In this document: one piece after another, positions 26,402-38,906 of the stretch | Layout of the letters: every line of letters starts with the position of its first letter | How positions within the stretch are numbered: the first letter of the stretch is position 1 | Source: Elymus sibiricus | Taxonomy: Eukaryota > Streptophyta > Magnoliopsida > Poales > Poaceae | Reading direction: 5' to 3' | Assembly: GCA_039707655.1 (NCBI GenBank) | Contig: CM077671.1 | Location: 243,203,095 to 243,267,094, forward strand | DNA length: 64,000 nucleotides | Notes under the pieces: generated by a model | Told to the model about the DNA's origin: nothing | Database searches by the model: none | What the model saw: only the letters and a program-made list of their open reading frames with translations | Position numbers and translations under genes: made by a program

Positions 26402-28428
26402 TGTACACGAAGTGCATCCAGTTTTTCCCGTAACCCTCTCAAATTTTTAGAACATGCTATGTGAGTGAAATTATGATACCATGCCAACTTTCAACCATTT
26501 CAGAGTTCATTTGCAGTGCTTTTCAATTTCAGGGTCATTTTAGCTCAGAATAAATCATGAAATGCATGAAAAATAGCAAATGAAGTCAGAAAAGGGTTGA
26601 AAAGTGATGATGTGGCTTTGAATGGTGCATATTGAATGCAGAAAAAGTCTTGAGTTAAAATATGTTTAAAAAAAAGCAATCCCTTTGTAATAAACGGGTT
26701 TTCGTTCGAAACCGTGATACTTCGAAGGAGATTGTCCAGTTTGTACACGAAGTGCATCCAGTTTTTCCCGTAACCCTCTCGACTTTTTAGCACATTCTAT
26801 GTGGGTGAAATTATGATACCATGCCAACTTTCAACCATTTCAGAGTTCATTTGCAGTGCTTTTCAATTTCAGGGTCATTTTAGCTCAGAATAAATCATGA
26901 AATGCATGAAAATAGCAAATGAAGTGAGAAAAGGGTTGAAAAGTGATGATGTGGCTTTGAATGGTGCATACTGAATGCAAAAAAAGTCTTGAGTTAAAAT
27001 ATGTTTAAAAAAATGAAATCCCTTTGTAATAGACGAGTTATCGTTCGAAACCGTGATACTTCGAAGGAGATTGTCCAGTTTGTACACGAAGTGCATCCAG
27101 TTTTTCCCGTAACCCTCTCAACTTTTTAGCACATGCTATGTGGGTGAAATTATGATACCATGCCAACTTTCAACCATTTCAGAGTTCATTTGCAGTGCTT
27201 TTCAATTTCAGGGTCATTTTAGCTCAAAACAAATCATGAAATGCATGAAAAATAGCAAATGAAGTCAGAAAAGGGTGAAAAGTGATGATGTGGCTTTGAA
27301 TGGTGCATATTGCATGCAGAAATAGTCTTGAGCTAAAATATGTTTAAAAAAATGAAAACCCTTCGTAATAGACTAGTTTTCGTCCAAAACCCTCATACTT
27401 CGAAGGAGATTGTCCAGTTTGTACACGAAGTGCATCTAGTTTTTCCCGTAACCCTCTCAACTTTCTAGCACATGCTATGTGGGTGAAATTATGATACCAT
27501 GCCAACTTTCAACCATTTCAGAGTTCATTTGCAGTGCTTTTCAATTTCAGGGTCATTTTGGCTCAGAATAAATCATGAAATGCATGAAAATAGCAAATGA
27601 AGTGAGAAAAGGGTTGAAATGTGATGATGTGGCTTTGAATGGTGCATATTGAATGCAGAAAAAGTCTTGAGTTAAAATAGGTTTAAAAATATGAAATGCC
27701 TTTGTAATAGACGAGTTTTCGTCCGAAACCCTGATACTTCGAAGGAGATTGTCCAGTTTGTACACGAAGTGCATCCAGTTTTTCCCGTAAGCCTCTCAAC
27801 TTTTTAGCACATGCTATGTCGGTGAAATTATGATACCATGCCAACTTTCAACCATTTCAGAGTTCATTTGAAGTGCTTTTCAATTTCAGGGTCATTTTAG
27901 CTCAGAATAAATCATGAAATGCATGAAAAATAGCAAATGAAGTCAGAAAAGGTTGAAAAGTGATGATGTGGCTTTGAATGGTGCATATTGAATGCAGAAA
28001 TAGTCTTGAACTAAAATATGTTTAAAAAAAATGAGTAATAGATGAGTTTTCGTCCAAAACCCTCATACTTCGAAGGAGATTGTCCAGTTTGTACACGAAG
28101 TGCATCCAGTTTTTCCCGTAACCCTCTCAAATTTTTAGAACATGCTATGTGAGTGAAATTATGATACCATGCCAACTTTCAACCATTTCAGAGTTCATTT
28201 GCAGTGCTTTTCAATTTCAGGGTCATTTTAGCTCAGAATAAATCATGAAATGCATGAAAATAGCAAATGAAGTGAGAAAAGGGCTGAAAAGTGATGATGT
28301 GGCTTTGAATGGTGCATATTGAATGCAGAAAAAGTCTTGAGTTAAAATATGTTTAAAAATATGAAATCCCATTGTAATAGACGAGTTTTCGTCCGAAACC
28401 CTGATACTTCGAAGGAAATTGTCCAGTT
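26402..28428. repeat. Six-monomer block f' g' X p c'' d', copy A (2027 bp)
   Basis: Starts are 26402, 26742, 27081, 27420, 27759 and 28090. The order and lengths recur at 57215-59241, about 30.8 kb away. X is marked by AAGGGTGAAAAG and CTTCGTAATAG, p by AAATGTGATG and ATGAAATGCC, and c'' by CATTTGAAGTGC (only one mismatch to the remembered AS-B site) plus the short GAGTAATAG form. Confidence 0.72.
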
Positions 28429-29446
28429 TGTACACGAAGTGCATCCAATTTTTCCCGTAACCCTCTCAACTTTTTAGCACATGCTATGTGGGTGAAATTA
28501 TGATACCATGCCAACTTTCAACCATTTCAGAGTTCATTTGCAGTGCTTTTCAATTTCAGGGTCATTTTAGCTCAGAATAAATCATGAAATGCATGAAAAA
28601 TAGCAAATGAAGTCAGAAAAGGGTTGAAAAGTGATGATGTGGCTTTGAATGGTGCATATTGAATGCAGAAAGAGTCTTGAGTTAAAATATGTTTAAAAAA
28701 ATGAAATCCCTTTGTAATAGACGGGTTTTCGTTCGAAACCCTCATACTTCGAAGGAGATTGTCCAGTTTGTACACGAAGTGGATCCAGTTTTTCCCGTAA
28801 CCCTCTCAAATTTTTAGAACATGCTATGTGAGTGAAATTATGATACCATGCCAACTTTCAACCATTTCAGAGTTCATTTGCAGTGCTTTTCAATTTCAGG
28901 GTCATTTTAGCTCAGAATAAATCATGAAATGCATGAAAAATAGCAATTGAAGTCAGAAAAGGTTGAAAAGTGATGATGTGGCTTTGAATGGTGCATATTG
29001 AATGCAGAAATAGTCTTGAGCTAAAATATGTTTTAAAAAAATGAAATCCCTTTGTAATAGACGAGTTTCGTCCAAAACCCTCATACTTCGAAGGAGATTG
29101 TCCAGTTTGTACACGAAGTGCATCCAGTTTTTCCCGTAACCCTCTCAAATTTTTAGAACATGCTATGTGAGTGAAATTATGATACCATGCCAACTTTCAA
29201 CCATTTCAGAGTTCATTTGCAGTGCTTTTCAATTTCAGGGTCATTTTAGCTCAGAATAAATCATGAAATGCATGAAAAATAGCAAATGAAGTCAGAAAAG
29301 GTTGAAAAGTGATGATGTGGCTTTGAATGGTGCATATTGAATGCAGAAATAGTCTTGAGCTAAAATATGTTTTAAAAAAATGAAATCCCTTTGTAATAGA
29401 CAAGTTTCGTCCAAAACCCTCATACTTCGAAGGAGATTGTCCAGTT
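28429..29446. repeat. Trimer q r s, copy 1
   Basis: Starts are 28429, 28769 and 29108. Class q has AGAAAGAGTC and is followed by GAAGTGGATCC. Class r reads AGCAATTGAAG and GACGAGTTTCG. Class s reads GACAAGTTTCG. The r and s monomers recur 1017 bp downstream with the same rare variants. Confidence 0.8.
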
Positions 29447-29785
29447 TGTACACGAAGTGCATCCAGTTTTTCCCGTAACCCTCTCAACTTTCTAGCACAT
29501 GCTATGTGGGTGAAACTATGATACCATGCCAACTTTCAACCATTTCAGAGTTCATTTGCAGTGCTTTTCAATTTCAGGGTCATTTTGGCTCAGAATAAAT
29601 CATGAAATGCATGAAAATAGCAAATGAAGTGAGAAAAGGGTTGAAATGTGATGATGTGGCTTTGAATGGTGCATATTGAATGCAGAAAGAGTCTTGAGTT
29701 AAAATATGTTTAAAAAAATGAAATCCCTTTGTAATAGACGGGTTTTCGTTCGAAACCCTCATACTTCGAAGGAGATTGTCCAGTT
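29447..29785. repeat. Chimeric monomer p/q at the trimer duplication junction
   Basis: The left part is class p (TTTTGGCTCAG, GTGAGAAAAGGG, AAATGTG with T at 29647). The right part is class q (AGAAAGAGTC with G at 29689, then GACGGGTTTTCG and GAAGTGGATCC). The exchange therefore lies within the 41 bp 29648-29688. Sister arrays misaligned by three monomers would give the q r s [p/q] r s p order seen here. Confidence 0.82.
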
Positions 29786-30463
29786 TGTACACGAAGTGGA
29801 TCCAGTTTTTCCCGTAACCCTCTCAAATTTTTAGAACATGCTATGTGAGTGAAATTATGATACCATGCCAACTTTCAACCATTTCAGAGTTCATTTGCAG
29901 TGCTTTTCAATTTCAGGGTCATTTTAGCTCAGAATAAATCATGAAATGCATGAAAAATAGCAATTGAAGTCAGAAAAGGTTGAAAAGTGATGATGTGGCT
30001 TTGAATGGTGCATATTGAATGCAGAAATAGTCTTGAGCTAAAATATGTTTTAAAAAAATGAAATCCCTTTGTAATAGACGAGTTTCGTCCAAAACCCTCA
30101 TACTTCGAAGGAGATTGTCCAGTTTGTACACGAAGTGCATCCAGTTTTTCCCGTAACCCTCTCAAATTTTTAGAACATGCTATGTGAGTGAAATTATGAT
30201 ACCATGCCAACTTTCAACCATTTCAGAGTTCATTTGCAGTGCTTTTCAATTTCAGGGTCATTTTAGCTCAGAATAAATCATGAAATGCATGAAAAATAGC
30301 AAATGAAGTCAGAAAAGGTTGAAAAGTGATGATGTGGCTTTGAATGGTGCATATTGAATGCAGAAATAGTCTTGAGCTAAAATATGTTTTAAAAAAATGA
30401 AATCCCTTTGTAATAGACAAGTTTCGTCCAAAACCCTCATACTTCGAAGGAGATTGTCCAGTT
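29447..30463. repeat. Trimer q' r s, copy 2 (offset 1017 bp)
   Basis: Starts are 29447, 29786 and 30125. The r and s monomers look identical to copy 1, including AGCAATTGAAG, GACAAGTTTCG and the GTGAAACTATG variant after s. The first monomer is a p/q chimera. It is followed by a true class p at 30464, as a p-by-q unequal exchange predicts. Confidence 0.82.
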
Positions 30464-33157
30464 TGTACACGAAGTGCATCCAGTTTTTCCCGTAACCCTC
30501 TCAACTTTCTAGCACATGCTATGTGGGTGAAACTATGATACCATGCCAACTTTCAACCATTTCAGAGTTCATTTGCAGTGCTTTTCAATTTCAGGGTCAT
30601 TTTGGCTCAGAATAAATCATGAAATGCATGAAAATAGCAAATGAAGTGAGAAAAGGGTTGAAATGTGATGATGTGGCTTTGAATGGTGCATATTGAATGC
30701 AGAAAAAGTCTTGAGTTAAAATAGGTTTAAAAATATGAAATGCCTTTGTAATAGACGAGTTTTCGTCCGAAACCCTGATACTTCGAAGGAGATTGTCCAG
30801 TTTGTACACGAAGTGCATCCAGTTTTTCCCGTAAGCCTCTCAACTTTTTAGCACATGCTATGTGGGTGAAATTATGATACCATGCCAACTTTCAACCATT
30901 TCAGAGTTCATTTGAAGTGCTTTTCAATTTCAGGGTCATTTTAGCTCAGAATAAATCTGAAATGCATGAAAAATAGCAAATGAAGTCAGAAAAGGTTGAA
31001 AAGTGATGATGTGGCTTTGAATGGTGCATATTGAATGCAGAAATAGTCTTGAACTAAAATATGTTTAAAAAAAATGAGTAATAGACGAGTTTTCGTCCAA
31101 AACCCTCATACTTCGAATGAGATGGTCCAGTTTGTACACGAAGTGCATCCAGTTTTTCCCGTAACCCTCTCAAATTTTTAGAACATGCTATGTGAGTGAA
31201 ATTATGATACCATGCCAACTTTCAACCATTTCAGAGTTCATTTGCAGTGCTTTTCAATTTCAGGGTCATTTTCGCTCAGAATAAATCATGAAATGCGTGA
31301 AAAATTGCAAATGAAGTCAGAAAAGGGTTGAAAAGTGATGATGTGGCTTTGAATGGTGCATATTGAATGCAGAAAAAGTCTTGAGTTAAAATATGTTTAA
31401 AAAATGAAATCCCTTTGTAATAGACGGGTTTTCGTTCGAAACCCTGATACTTCGAAGGAGATTGTCCAGTTTGTGCACGAAGTGCATCCAATTTTTCCCG
31501 TAACCCTCTCAACTTTTTAGCACATGCTATGTGGGTGAAATTATGATACCATGCCAACTTTCAACCATTTCAGAGTTCATTTGCAGTGCTTTTCAATTTC
31601 AGGGTCATTTTAGCTCAGAATAAATCATGAAATGCGTGAAAAATAGCAAATGAAGTGAGAAAAGGGTTGAAAAGTGATGATGTGGCTTTGAATGGTGCAT
31701 ATTGAATGCAGAAAAAGTCTTGAGTTAAAATATGTTTAAAAAAAAGAAATCCCTTTGTAATAAACGGGTTATCGTTCGAAACCCTGATACTTCGAAGGAG
31801 ATTGTCCAGTTTGTACACGAAGTGCATCCAGTTTTTCCCGTAACCCTCTCGACTTTTTAGCACATTCTATGTGGGTGAAATTATGATACCATGCCAACTT
31901 TCAAGCATTTCAGAGTTCATTTGCAGTGCTTTTCAATTTCAGGGTCATTTTAGCTCAGAATAAATCATGAAATGCATGAAAATAGCAAATGAAGTGAGAA
32001 AATGGTTGAAAAGTGATGATGTGGCTTTGAATGGTGCATATTGAATGCAAAAAAAGTCTTGAGTTAAAATATGTTTAAAAAATGAAATCCCTTTGTAATA
32101 GACGAGTTTTCGACCGAAACCGTGATACTTCGAAGGAGATTGTCCAGTTTGTACACGAAGTGCATCCAATTTTTCCCGTAACCCTCTCAACTTTTTAGCA
32201 CATGCTATGTGGGTGAAATTATGATACCATGCCAACTTTCAACCATTTCAGAGTTCATTTGCAGTGCTTTTCAATTTCAGGGTCATTTTAGCTCAGAATA
32301 AATCATGAAATGCATGAAAAATAGCAAATGAAGTCAGAAAAGGTTGAAAAGTGATGATGTGGCTTTGAATGGTGCATATTGAATGCAGAAATAGTCTTGA
32401 GCTAAAATATGTTTTAAAAAAATGAAATCCCTTTGTAATAGACAAGTTTCGTCCAAAACCCTCATACTTCGAAGGAGATTGTCCAGTTTGTACACGAAGT
32501 GCGTCCAGTTTTTCCCGTAACCCTCTCAACTTTCAAGCACATGCTATGTGGGTGAAATTATGATACCATGCCAACTTTCAACCATTTCAGAGTTCATTTG
32601 CAGTGCTTTTCAATTTCAGGGTCATTTTGGCTCAGAATAAATCATGAAATGCATGAAAATAGCAAATGAAGTGAGAAAAGGGTTGAAATGTGATGATGTG
32701 GCTTTGAATGGTGCATATTGAATGCAGAAAAAGTCTTGAGTTAAAATAGGTTTAAAAATATGAAATGCCTTTGTAATAGACGAGTTTTCGTCCGAAACCC
32801 TGATACTTCGAAGGAGATTGTCCAGTTTGTACACGAAGTGCATCCAGTTTTTCCCGTATGCCTCTCAACTTTTTAGCACATGCTATGTGGGTGAAATTAT
32901 GATACCATGCCAACTTTCAACCATTTCAGAGTTCATTTGAAGTGCTTTTCAATTTCAGGGTCATTTTAGCTCAGAATAAATCATGAAATGCATGAAAAAT
33001 AGCAAATGAAGTCAGAAAAGGTTGAAAAGTGATGATGTGGCTTTGAATGGTGCATATTGAATGCAGAAATAGTCTTGAACTAAAATATGTCTAAAAAAAT
33101 GAGTAATAGACGAGTTTTCGTCCAAAACCCTCATACTTCGAAGGAGATTGTCCAGTT

Positions 33158-33827
33158 TGTACACGAAGTGCATCCAGTTTTTCCCGTAACCCTCTCAAAT
33201 TTTTAGAACATGCTATGTGAGTGAAATTATGATACCATGCCAACTTTCAACCATTTCAGAGTTCATTTGCAGTGCTTTTCAATTTCAGGGTCATTTTAGC
33301 TCAGAATAAATCATGAAATGCGTGAAAAATAGCAAATGAAGTCAGAAAAGGGTTGAAAAGTGATGATGTGGCTTTGAATGGTGCATATTGAATGCAGAAA
33401 AAGTCTTGAGTTAAAATATGTTTAAAAAATGAAGTCCCTTTGTAATAGACGGGTTTTCGTTCGAAACCCTGATACTTCGAAGGAGATTGTCCAGTTTGTA
33501 CACGAAGTGCATCCAGTTTTCCCCGTAACCCTCTCGACTTTTTATCACATTCTATGTGGGTGAAATTATGATACCATGCCAACTTTCAACCATTTCAGAG
33601 TTCATTTGCAGTGCTTTTCAATTTCAGGGTCATTTTAGCTCAAAATAAATCATGAAATGCATGAAAAATAGCAAATGAAGTCAGAAAAGGGTTGAAAAGT
33701 GATGATGTCGCTTTGAATGGTGCATATTGAATGCAGAAATAGTCTTGAACTAAAATATGTCTAAAAAAATGAGTAATAGACGAGTTTTCGTCCAAAACCC
33801 TCATACTTCGAAGGAGATTGTCCAGTT
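33158..33827. repeat. 670-bp dimer, copy 1
   Basis: Starts are 33158 and 33497 (339 and 331 bp). The first monomer carries GAAGTCCC and the second GATGTCGCTTTG and CTAAAAAAATGAG with the short GAGTAATAG form. Both GAAGTCCC and GATGTCGC recur 670 bp on. Confidence 0.7.
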
Positions 33828-34506
33828 TGTACACGAAGTGCATCCAGTTTTTCCCGTAACCCTCTCAAATTTTTAGAACATGCTATGTGAGTGAAATTAT
33901 GATACCATGCCAACTTTCAAACATTTCAGAGTTCATTTGCAGTGCTTTTCAATTTCAGGGTCATTTTAGCTCAGAATAAATCATGAAATGCGTGAAAAAT
34001 AGCAAATGAAGTCAGAAAAGGGTTGAAAAGTGATGATGTGGCTTTGCATGGTGCATATTGAATGCAGAAAAAGTTTTGAGTTAAAATATGTTTAAAAAAT
34101 GAAGTCCCTTTGTAATAGACGGGTTTTCGTTCGAAACCCTGATACTTCGAAGGAGATTGTCCAGTTTGTACACGAAGTGCATCCAGTTTTCCCCGTAACC
34201 CTCTCGACTTTTTAGCACATTCTATGTGGGTGAAATTATGATACCATGCCAACTTTCAACCATTTCAGAGTTCATTTGCAGTGCTTTTCAATTTCAGGGT
34301 CATTTTAGCTCAAAATAAATCATGAAATGCATGAAAAATAGCAAATGAAGTCAGAAAAGGGTTGAAAAGTGATGATGTCGCTTTGAATGGTGCATATTGA
34401 ATGCAGAAATAGTCTTGAGCTAAAATATGTTTTAAAAAAATGAAATCCCTTTGTAATAGACGAGTTTCGTCCAAAACCCTCATACTTCGAAGGAGATTGT
34501 CCAGTT
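33828..34506. repeat. Dimer, copy 2, second monomer chimeric
   Basis: Starts are 33828 and 34167. It repeats GAAGTCCC (near 34102) and GATGTCGC (near 34376) of copy 1. Private changes include TTCAAACATTTC near 33916, GCATGGTGCAT near 34046 and AGTTTTGAG. The second monomer changes class partway, so it is 340 bp instead of 331. Confidence 0.68.
34167..34506. repeat. Chimeric monomer at the 4382-bp duplication junction
   Basis: The left part matches 33497-33827 (GATGTCG, C at 34379). The right part matches class r of 29786-30124 (GAGCTAAAATATG with G at 34419, then GACGAGTTTCG). The switch lies in 34380-34418. What follows (s p c'' n' t u) continues like the sequence after that class r, so this monomer is the junction of the 4382-bp-offset duplication. 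Confidence 0.75.
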
Positions 34507-34845
34507 TGTACACGAAGTGCATCCAGTTTTTCCCGTAACCCTCTCAAATTTTTAGAACATGCTATGTGAGTGAAATTATGATACCATGCCAACTTTCAAC
34601 CATTTCAGAGTTCATTTGCAGTGCTTTTCAATTTCAGGGTCATTTTAGCTCAGAATAAATCATGAAATGCATGAAAAATAGCAAATGAAGTCAGAAAAGG
34701 TTGAAAAGTGATGATGTGGCTTTGAATGGTGCATATTGAATGCAGAAATAGTCTTGAGCTAAAATATGTTTAAAAAAAATGAAATCCCTTTGTAATAGAC
34801 AAGTTTCGTCCAAAACCCTCATACTTCGAAAGAGATTGTCCAGTT

Positions 34846-36531
34846 TGTACACGAAGTGCATCCAGTTTTTCCCGTAACCCTCTCAACTTTCTAGCACATG
34901 CTATGTGGGTGAAATTATGATACCATGCCAACTTTCAACCATTTCAGAGTTCATTTGCAGTGCTTTTCAATTTCAGGGTCATTTTGGCTCAGAATAAATC
35001 ATGAAATGCATGAAAATAGCAAATGAAGTGAGAAAAGGGTTGAAATGTGATGATGTGGCTATGAATGGTGCATATTGAATGCAGAAAAAGTCTTGAGTTA
35101 AAATAGGTTTAAAAATATGAAATGCCTTTGTAATAGACGAGTTTTCGTCCGAAACCCTGATACTTCGAAGGAGATTGTCCAGTTTGTACACGAAGTGCAT
35201 CCAGTTTTTCCCGTAAGCCTCTCAACTTTTTAGCACATGCTATGTGGGTGAAATTATGATACCATGCCAACTTTCAACCATTTCAGAGTTCATTTGAAGT
35301 GCTTTTCAATTTCAGGGTCATTTTAGCTCAGAATAAATCTGAAATGCATGAAAAATAGCAAATGAAGTCAGAAAAGGTTGAAAAGTGATGATGTGGCTTT
35401 GAATGGTGCATATTGAATGCAGAAATAGTCTTGAACTAAAATATGTTTAAAAAAAATGAGTAATAGACGAGTTTTCGTCCAAAACCCTCATACTTCGAAT
35501 GAGATTGTCCAGTTTGTACACGAAGTGCATCCAGTTTTTCCCGTAACCCTCTCAAAATTTTAGAACATGCTATGTGAGTGAAATTATGATACCATGCCAA
35601 CTTTCAACCATTTCAGAGTTCATTTGCAGTGCTTTTCAATTTCAGGGTCATTTTAGCTCAGAATAAATCATGAAATGCGTGAAAAATAGCAAATGAAGTC
35701 AGAAAAGGGTTGAAAAGTGATGATGTGGCTTTGAATGGTGCATATTGAATGCAGAAAAAGTCTTGAGTTAAAATATGTTTAAAAAATGAAATCCCTTTGT
35801 AATAGACGGGTTTTCGTTCGAAACCCTGATACTTCGAAGGAGATTGTCCAGTTTGTGCACGAAGTGCATCCAATTTTTCCTGTAACCCTCTCAACTTTTT
35901 AGCACATGCTATGTGGGTGAAATTATGATACCATGCCAACTTTCAACCATTTCAGAGTTCATTTGCAGTGCTTTTCAATTTCAGGGTCATTTTAGCTCAG
36001 AATAAATCATGAAATGCGTGAAAAATAGCAAATGAAGTGAGAAAAGGGTTGAAAAGTGATGATGTGGCTTTGAATGGTGCATATTGAATGCAGAAAAAGT
36101 CTTGAGTTAAAATATGTTTAAAAAAAAGAAATCCCTTTGTAATAAACTGGTTATCGTTCGAAACCCTGATACTTCGAAGGAGATTGTCCAGTTTGTACAC
36201 GAAGTGCATCCAGTTTTTCCCGTAACCCTCTCGAATTTTTAGCACATTCTATGTGGGTGAAATTATGATACCATGCCAACTTTCAACCATTTCAGAGTTC
36301 ATTTGCAGTGCTTTTCAATTTCAGGGTCATTTTAGCTCAGAATAAATCATGAAATGCATGAAAATAGCAAATGAAGTGAGAAAAGGGTTGAAAAGTGATG
36401 ATGTGGCTTTGAATGGTGCATATTGAATGCAAAAAAAGTCTTGAGTTAAAATATGTTTAAAAAATGAAATCCCTTTGTAATAGACGAGTTTTCGACCGAA
36501 ACCGTGATACTTCGAAGGAGATTGTCCAGTT
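34846..36531. repeat. Block p c'' n' t u, copy 2 (+4382 bp)
   Basis: Starts are 34846, 35185, 35515, 35854 and 36194. It shares the 1-bp loss near 35339 and CTTCGAATGAG near 35498 with copy 1. Private changes include GGCTATGAATGG near 35058, CTCAAAATTTTAG near 35552 and AAACTGGTTATCG. After class u it enters the v w x y domain, where copy 1 has s p c''. Confidence 0.78.
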
Positions 36532-37550
36532 TGTACACGAAGTGCATCCAATTTTTCCCGTAACCCTCTCAACTTTTTAGCACATGCTATGTGGGTGAAA
36601 TTATGATACCATGCCAACTTTCAACCACTTCAGAGTTCATTTGCAGTGCTTTTCAATTTCAGGGTCATTTTAGCTCACAATAAATCATGAAATGCATGAA
36701 AAATAGCAAATGAAGTCAGAAAAGGGTTGAAAAGTGATGATGTGGCTTTGAATGGTGCATATTGAATGCAGAAAGAGTCTTGAGTTAAAATATGTTTAAA
36801 AAAATGAAATCCCTTTGTAATAGAAGGGTTTTCGTTCGTAACCCTGAAACTTCGAAGGAGATTGTCCAGTTTGTACACGAAGTGCATCCAGTTTTCCCCG
36901 TAACCCTCTCGACTTTTTAGCACATTCTATGTGGGTGAAATTATGATACCATGCCAACTTTCAACCATTTCAGAGTTCGTTTGCAGTGCTTTTCAATTTC
37001 AGGGTCATTTTAGCTCAGAATAAATCATGAAATGCATGAAAAATAGCAAATGAAGTCAGAAAAGGGTTGAAAAGTGATGATGTGGCTTTGAATGGTGCAT
37101 ATTGAATGCAGAAAGAGACTTGAGTTAAAATATGTTTAAAAAAATGAAATCCCTTTGTAATAGACGGGTTTTCGTTCGAAACCCTGATACTTCGAAGGAG
37201 ATTGTCCAGTTTGTACACGAAGTGCATCCAGTTTTCCCCGTAACCCTCTCGACTTTTTAGCACATGCTATGTGGGTGAAATTATGATACGATGCCAACTT
37301 TCAACCATTTCAGAGATCATTTGCAGTGCTTTTCAATTTCAGGGTCATTTTAGCTCAAAACAAATCATGAAATGCATGAAAAATAGCAAATGAAGTCAGG
37401 AAAGGGTTCAAAAGTGATGACGTGGCTTTGAATGGTGCATATTGAATGCAGAAAAAGTCTTGAGTTAAAATATGTTTAAAAAAGGAAATCCCTTTGTAAT
37501 AGACGGGTTTTCGTTCGAAACCCTGATACTTCGAAGGAGATTGTCCAGTT
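36532..37550. repeat. Linker monomers v w x
   Basis: Starts are 36532, 36872 and 37212. Class v has GAAGGGTTTTCG with CGTAACCCTG, w has AGAAAGAGACTTG, and x has GATACGATGCC, GAGATCATTTG, CAGGAAAGGG and GATGACG. The same v w x order recurs within both 13-mers (from 40941 and 45350). It precedes the 1356-bp tetramers. Confidence 0.7.
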
Positions 37551-38906
37551 TGTGCACGAAGTGCATCCAATTTTTCCCGTAACCCTCTCGACTTTTTAGC
37601 ACATTCTATGTGAGTGAAATTATGATACCATGCCAACTTTCAACCATTTCAGAGTTCATTTGCAGTACTTTTCAATTTCAGGGTCATTTTAGCTCAGAAT
37701 AAATCATGAAATGCATGAAAAATAGCAAATGAAGTGAGAAAAGGGTTGAAAAGTGATGATGTGGCTTTGAATGGTGCATATTGAATGCAGAAAAAGTCTT
37801 GAGTTAAAATATGTTTAAAAAAAGAAATCCCTTTGTAATAAACGGGTTTTCGTTCGAAACCCTGATACTTCGAAGGAGATTGTCCAGTTTGTACACGAAG
37901 TGCATCCAGTTTTTCCCGTAACCCTCTCGACTTTTTAGCACATTCTATGTGGGTGAAATTATGATACCATGCCAACTTTCAACCATTTCAGAGTTCATTT
38001 GCAGTGCTTTTCAATTTCAGGGTCATTTTAGCACAGAATAAATCATGAAATGCATGAATATAGCAAATGAAGTGAGAAAAGGGTTGAAAAGTGATGATGT
38101 GGCTTTGAATGGTGCATATTGAATGCAAAAAAAGTCTTGAGTTAAAATATGTTTAAAAAATGAAATCCCTTTGTAATAGACGAGTTTTCGACCGAAACCG
38201 TGATACTTCGAAGGAGATTGTCCAGTTTGTACACGAAGTGCATCCAATTTTTCCCGTAACCCTCTCAACTTTTTAGCACATGCTATGTGGGTGAAATTAT
38301 GATACCATGCCAACTTTCAACCACTTCAGAGTTCATTTGCAGTGCTTTTCAATTTCAGGGTCATTTTAGCTCACAATAAATCATGAAATGCATGAAAAAT
38401 AGCAAATGAAGTCAGAAAAGGGTTGAAAAGTGATGATGTGGCTTTGAATGGTGCATATTGAATGCAGAAAGAGTCTTGAGTTAAAATATGTTTAAAAAAA
38501 TGAAATCCCTTTGTAATAGAAGGGTTTTCGTTCGTAACCCTGATACTTCGAAGGAGATTGTCCAGTTTGTACACGAAGTGCATCCAGTTTTCCCCGTAAC
38601 CCTCTCGACTTTTTAGCACATTCTATGTGGGTGAAATTATGATACCATGCCAACTTTCAACCATTTCAGAGTTCATTTGCAGTGCTTTTCAATTTCAGGG
38701 TCATTTTAGCTCAGAATAAATCATGAAATGCGTGAAAAATAGGAAATGAAGTCAGAAAAGGGTTGAAAAGTGATGATGTGGCTTTGAATGGTGCATATTG
38801 AATGCAGAAAAAGTCTTGAGTTAAAATATGTTTAAAAAATGAAGTCCCTTTGTAATAGACGGGTTTTCGTTCGAAACCCTGATACTTCGAAGGAGATTGT
38901 CCAGTT
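37551..38906. repeat. 1356-bp tetramer y u v z, copy 1
   Basis: Starts are 37551, 37890, 38228 and 38568. Class y opens TGTGCAC, so it lacks the boundary AfaI site, but it has a new one at 37665 (CAGTACTTTTC). Class z reads GCGTGAAAAATAGGAAATG (AGGAAATG at 38741). The order and rare variants recur 1356 bp on. Confidence 0.82.

Larger units (their letters stand above)
30464..34845. repeat. 13-monomer stretch, 4382 bp, copy 1
   Basis: Starts are 30464, 30803, 31133, 31472, 31812, 32150, 32489, 32828, 33158, 33497, 33828, 34167 and 34507. The order is p c'' n' t u s p c'' followed by a dimer pair, a chimera and s. In the tgtac register the p c'' n' t u block (30464-32149) recurs at 34846-36531. 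A 1-bp loss near 30957 (AAATCTGAAATG) and CTTCGAATGAG near 31116 recur at +4382, which proves the relationship. GATGGTCCAG near 31124 is private to this copy. Confidence 0.75.
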
